A DNA stretch of 5,227 nt from an uncultured Eubacteriaceae bacterium (GTDB taxonomy: Bacteria > Bacillota > Clostridia > Lachnospirales > CAG-274). Positions 4,927 to 5,227 of the stretch are shown here, one piece after another. How positions within the stretch are numbered: the first letter of the stretch is position 1; each line of letters opens with the position of its first letter. Under the pieces are notes generated by a model that did not search any database, was not told the DNA's origin, and worked only from the letters and a program-made list of their open reading frames with translations. The DNA is taken from NCBI GenBank assembly GCA_938042265.1, contig CALIRN010000040.1:1-5227 (forward strand). The letters run 5' to 3'. A program made the position numbers and the translations under genes.

Positions 4927-4956
4927 ATTTTAACACACTCATATAATGAATGTCAA
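4927..4956 (-). promoter_or_regulatory. Promoter of the tRNA-Asn-Glu-Cys unit
   Basis: A consensus -35 TTGACA (4951-4956) and a -10 TAAAAT (4927-4932) are separated by 18 bases. Predicted start is near 4920, about 30 bases before tRNA-Asn. This shows the tRNAs can be transcribed independently of the rRNA upstream, though read-through from the rRNA operon may add to it. Confidence 0.75.
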
Positions 4957-4991
4957 GTATAGCTTTAAAACAAATTATTCAATTTTACCTT

Positions 4992-5035
4992 AAAAAATAA
5001 CAAACACGCGGATACAGGCTTCTAAACCGTTATCC
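4992..5035 (-). terminator. Weak terminator or processing structure after 23S rRNA
   Basis: On the minus strand GGATA (5035-5031) pairs with TATCC (5014-5010) around an inner GGTT-TAGA-AGCC hairpin, but the six-T run (4997-4992) is twelve bases further on. An alternative stem, ATAAC (5033-5029) with GTTAT (5001-4997), abuts the T-run but has a long loop. Either could end the rRNA transcript; neither is a strong terminator. Confidence 0.35.
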
Positions 5036-5055
5036 TCCTGGCGTTCCTTCCTCTT

Positions 5056-5227
5056 GGTTAAGCCCTCGATTTATTAGTATTGGTCAGCTTAACACATTAC
5101 TGCGCTTACACCTCCAACCTATCTACCTCGTCGTCTTCAAGGAATCTTACTTCTTTCGAATGGGAAATCTTGTCTTGAGGGGGGCTTCACGCTTAGATGC
5201 CTTCAGCGTTTATCCCTTCCAAACTTG
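5056..5227 (-). rRNA. 23S ribosomal RNA, 3' end only
   Basis: The minus strand matches the last ~170 bases of bacterial 23S rRNA (domain VI). Recognisable conserved pieces in order are GCTGAAGGCATCTAAGC, GAAGCCCCCCTCAAGA, AGATTTCCCA, GGTTGGAGGTGTAAG, GCTGACCAATACTAAT and ATCGAGGGCTTAACC. The final CTTAACC is the strand that pairs with the 5' end of 23S in helix 1, so I set the end at 5056, give or take a few bases. The rest of the gene lies beyond the right edge. No 5S rRNA follows within the window. Confidence 0.96.

Noticed and set aside
1..5227. CRISPR array, insertion sequence ends or attachment site next to the tRNAs
   Set aside because: I found no regularly spaced repeats, no transposase or integrase frame, and no duplicated tRNA 3' end in the window.

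Overview
The window is AT-rich, low-GC Gram-positive DNA that looks chromosomal, most likely from a Clostridia-type Firmicute. The reasons are strong GGAGG-type ribosome binding sites, frequent TTG starts, sigma-A-like TTGACA/TATAAT promoters, three tRNA genes that do not encode the 3' CCA, and the style of the 23S 3' end. The species cannot be fixed from the sequence alone. Apart from one small regulator and one candidate small RNA, everything is on the minus strand, so the minus strand is best read from right to left.

Right end (5227 to about 4565): the last ~170 bases of a 23S rRNA gene, with no 5S rRNA after it inside the window, a weak terminator-like stretch, and then a near-consensus promoter driving tRNA-Asn(GUU), tRNA-Glu(CUC) and tRNA-Cys(GCA). 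The tRNA unit closes with a clear intrinsic terminator. Facing it on the plus strand is a promoter with perfect spacing and no open reading frame downstream, which may make a ~100-nt RNA that ends at the same hairpin.

Middle (about 4415 to 2376): a minus-strand promoter, a broken N-terminal fragment of a GNAT acetyltransferase gene (one-base frameshift), an intact RimJ/RimL-type GNAT acetyltransferase, and a group III iron-dependent alcohol dehydrogenase of the butanol dehydrogenase type. Gaps are short, so these are probably one transcript.

Left part (2323 to 1): a divergent regulatory locus. A 70-residue Cro/CI-type regulator is on the plus strand. On the minus strand are a 51-residue small ORF, a MATE-family multidrug exporter and a second GNAT acetyltransferase that runs off the left edge. 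The intergenic region holds two overlapping divergent promoters and two matching 17-bp dyads 33 bp apart, one inside the exporter promoter and one at the regulator's predicted transcription start. The simplest reading is a self-regulated repressor controlling an export-plus-acetylation operon, a plausible resistance or detoxification module whose substrate is unknown.
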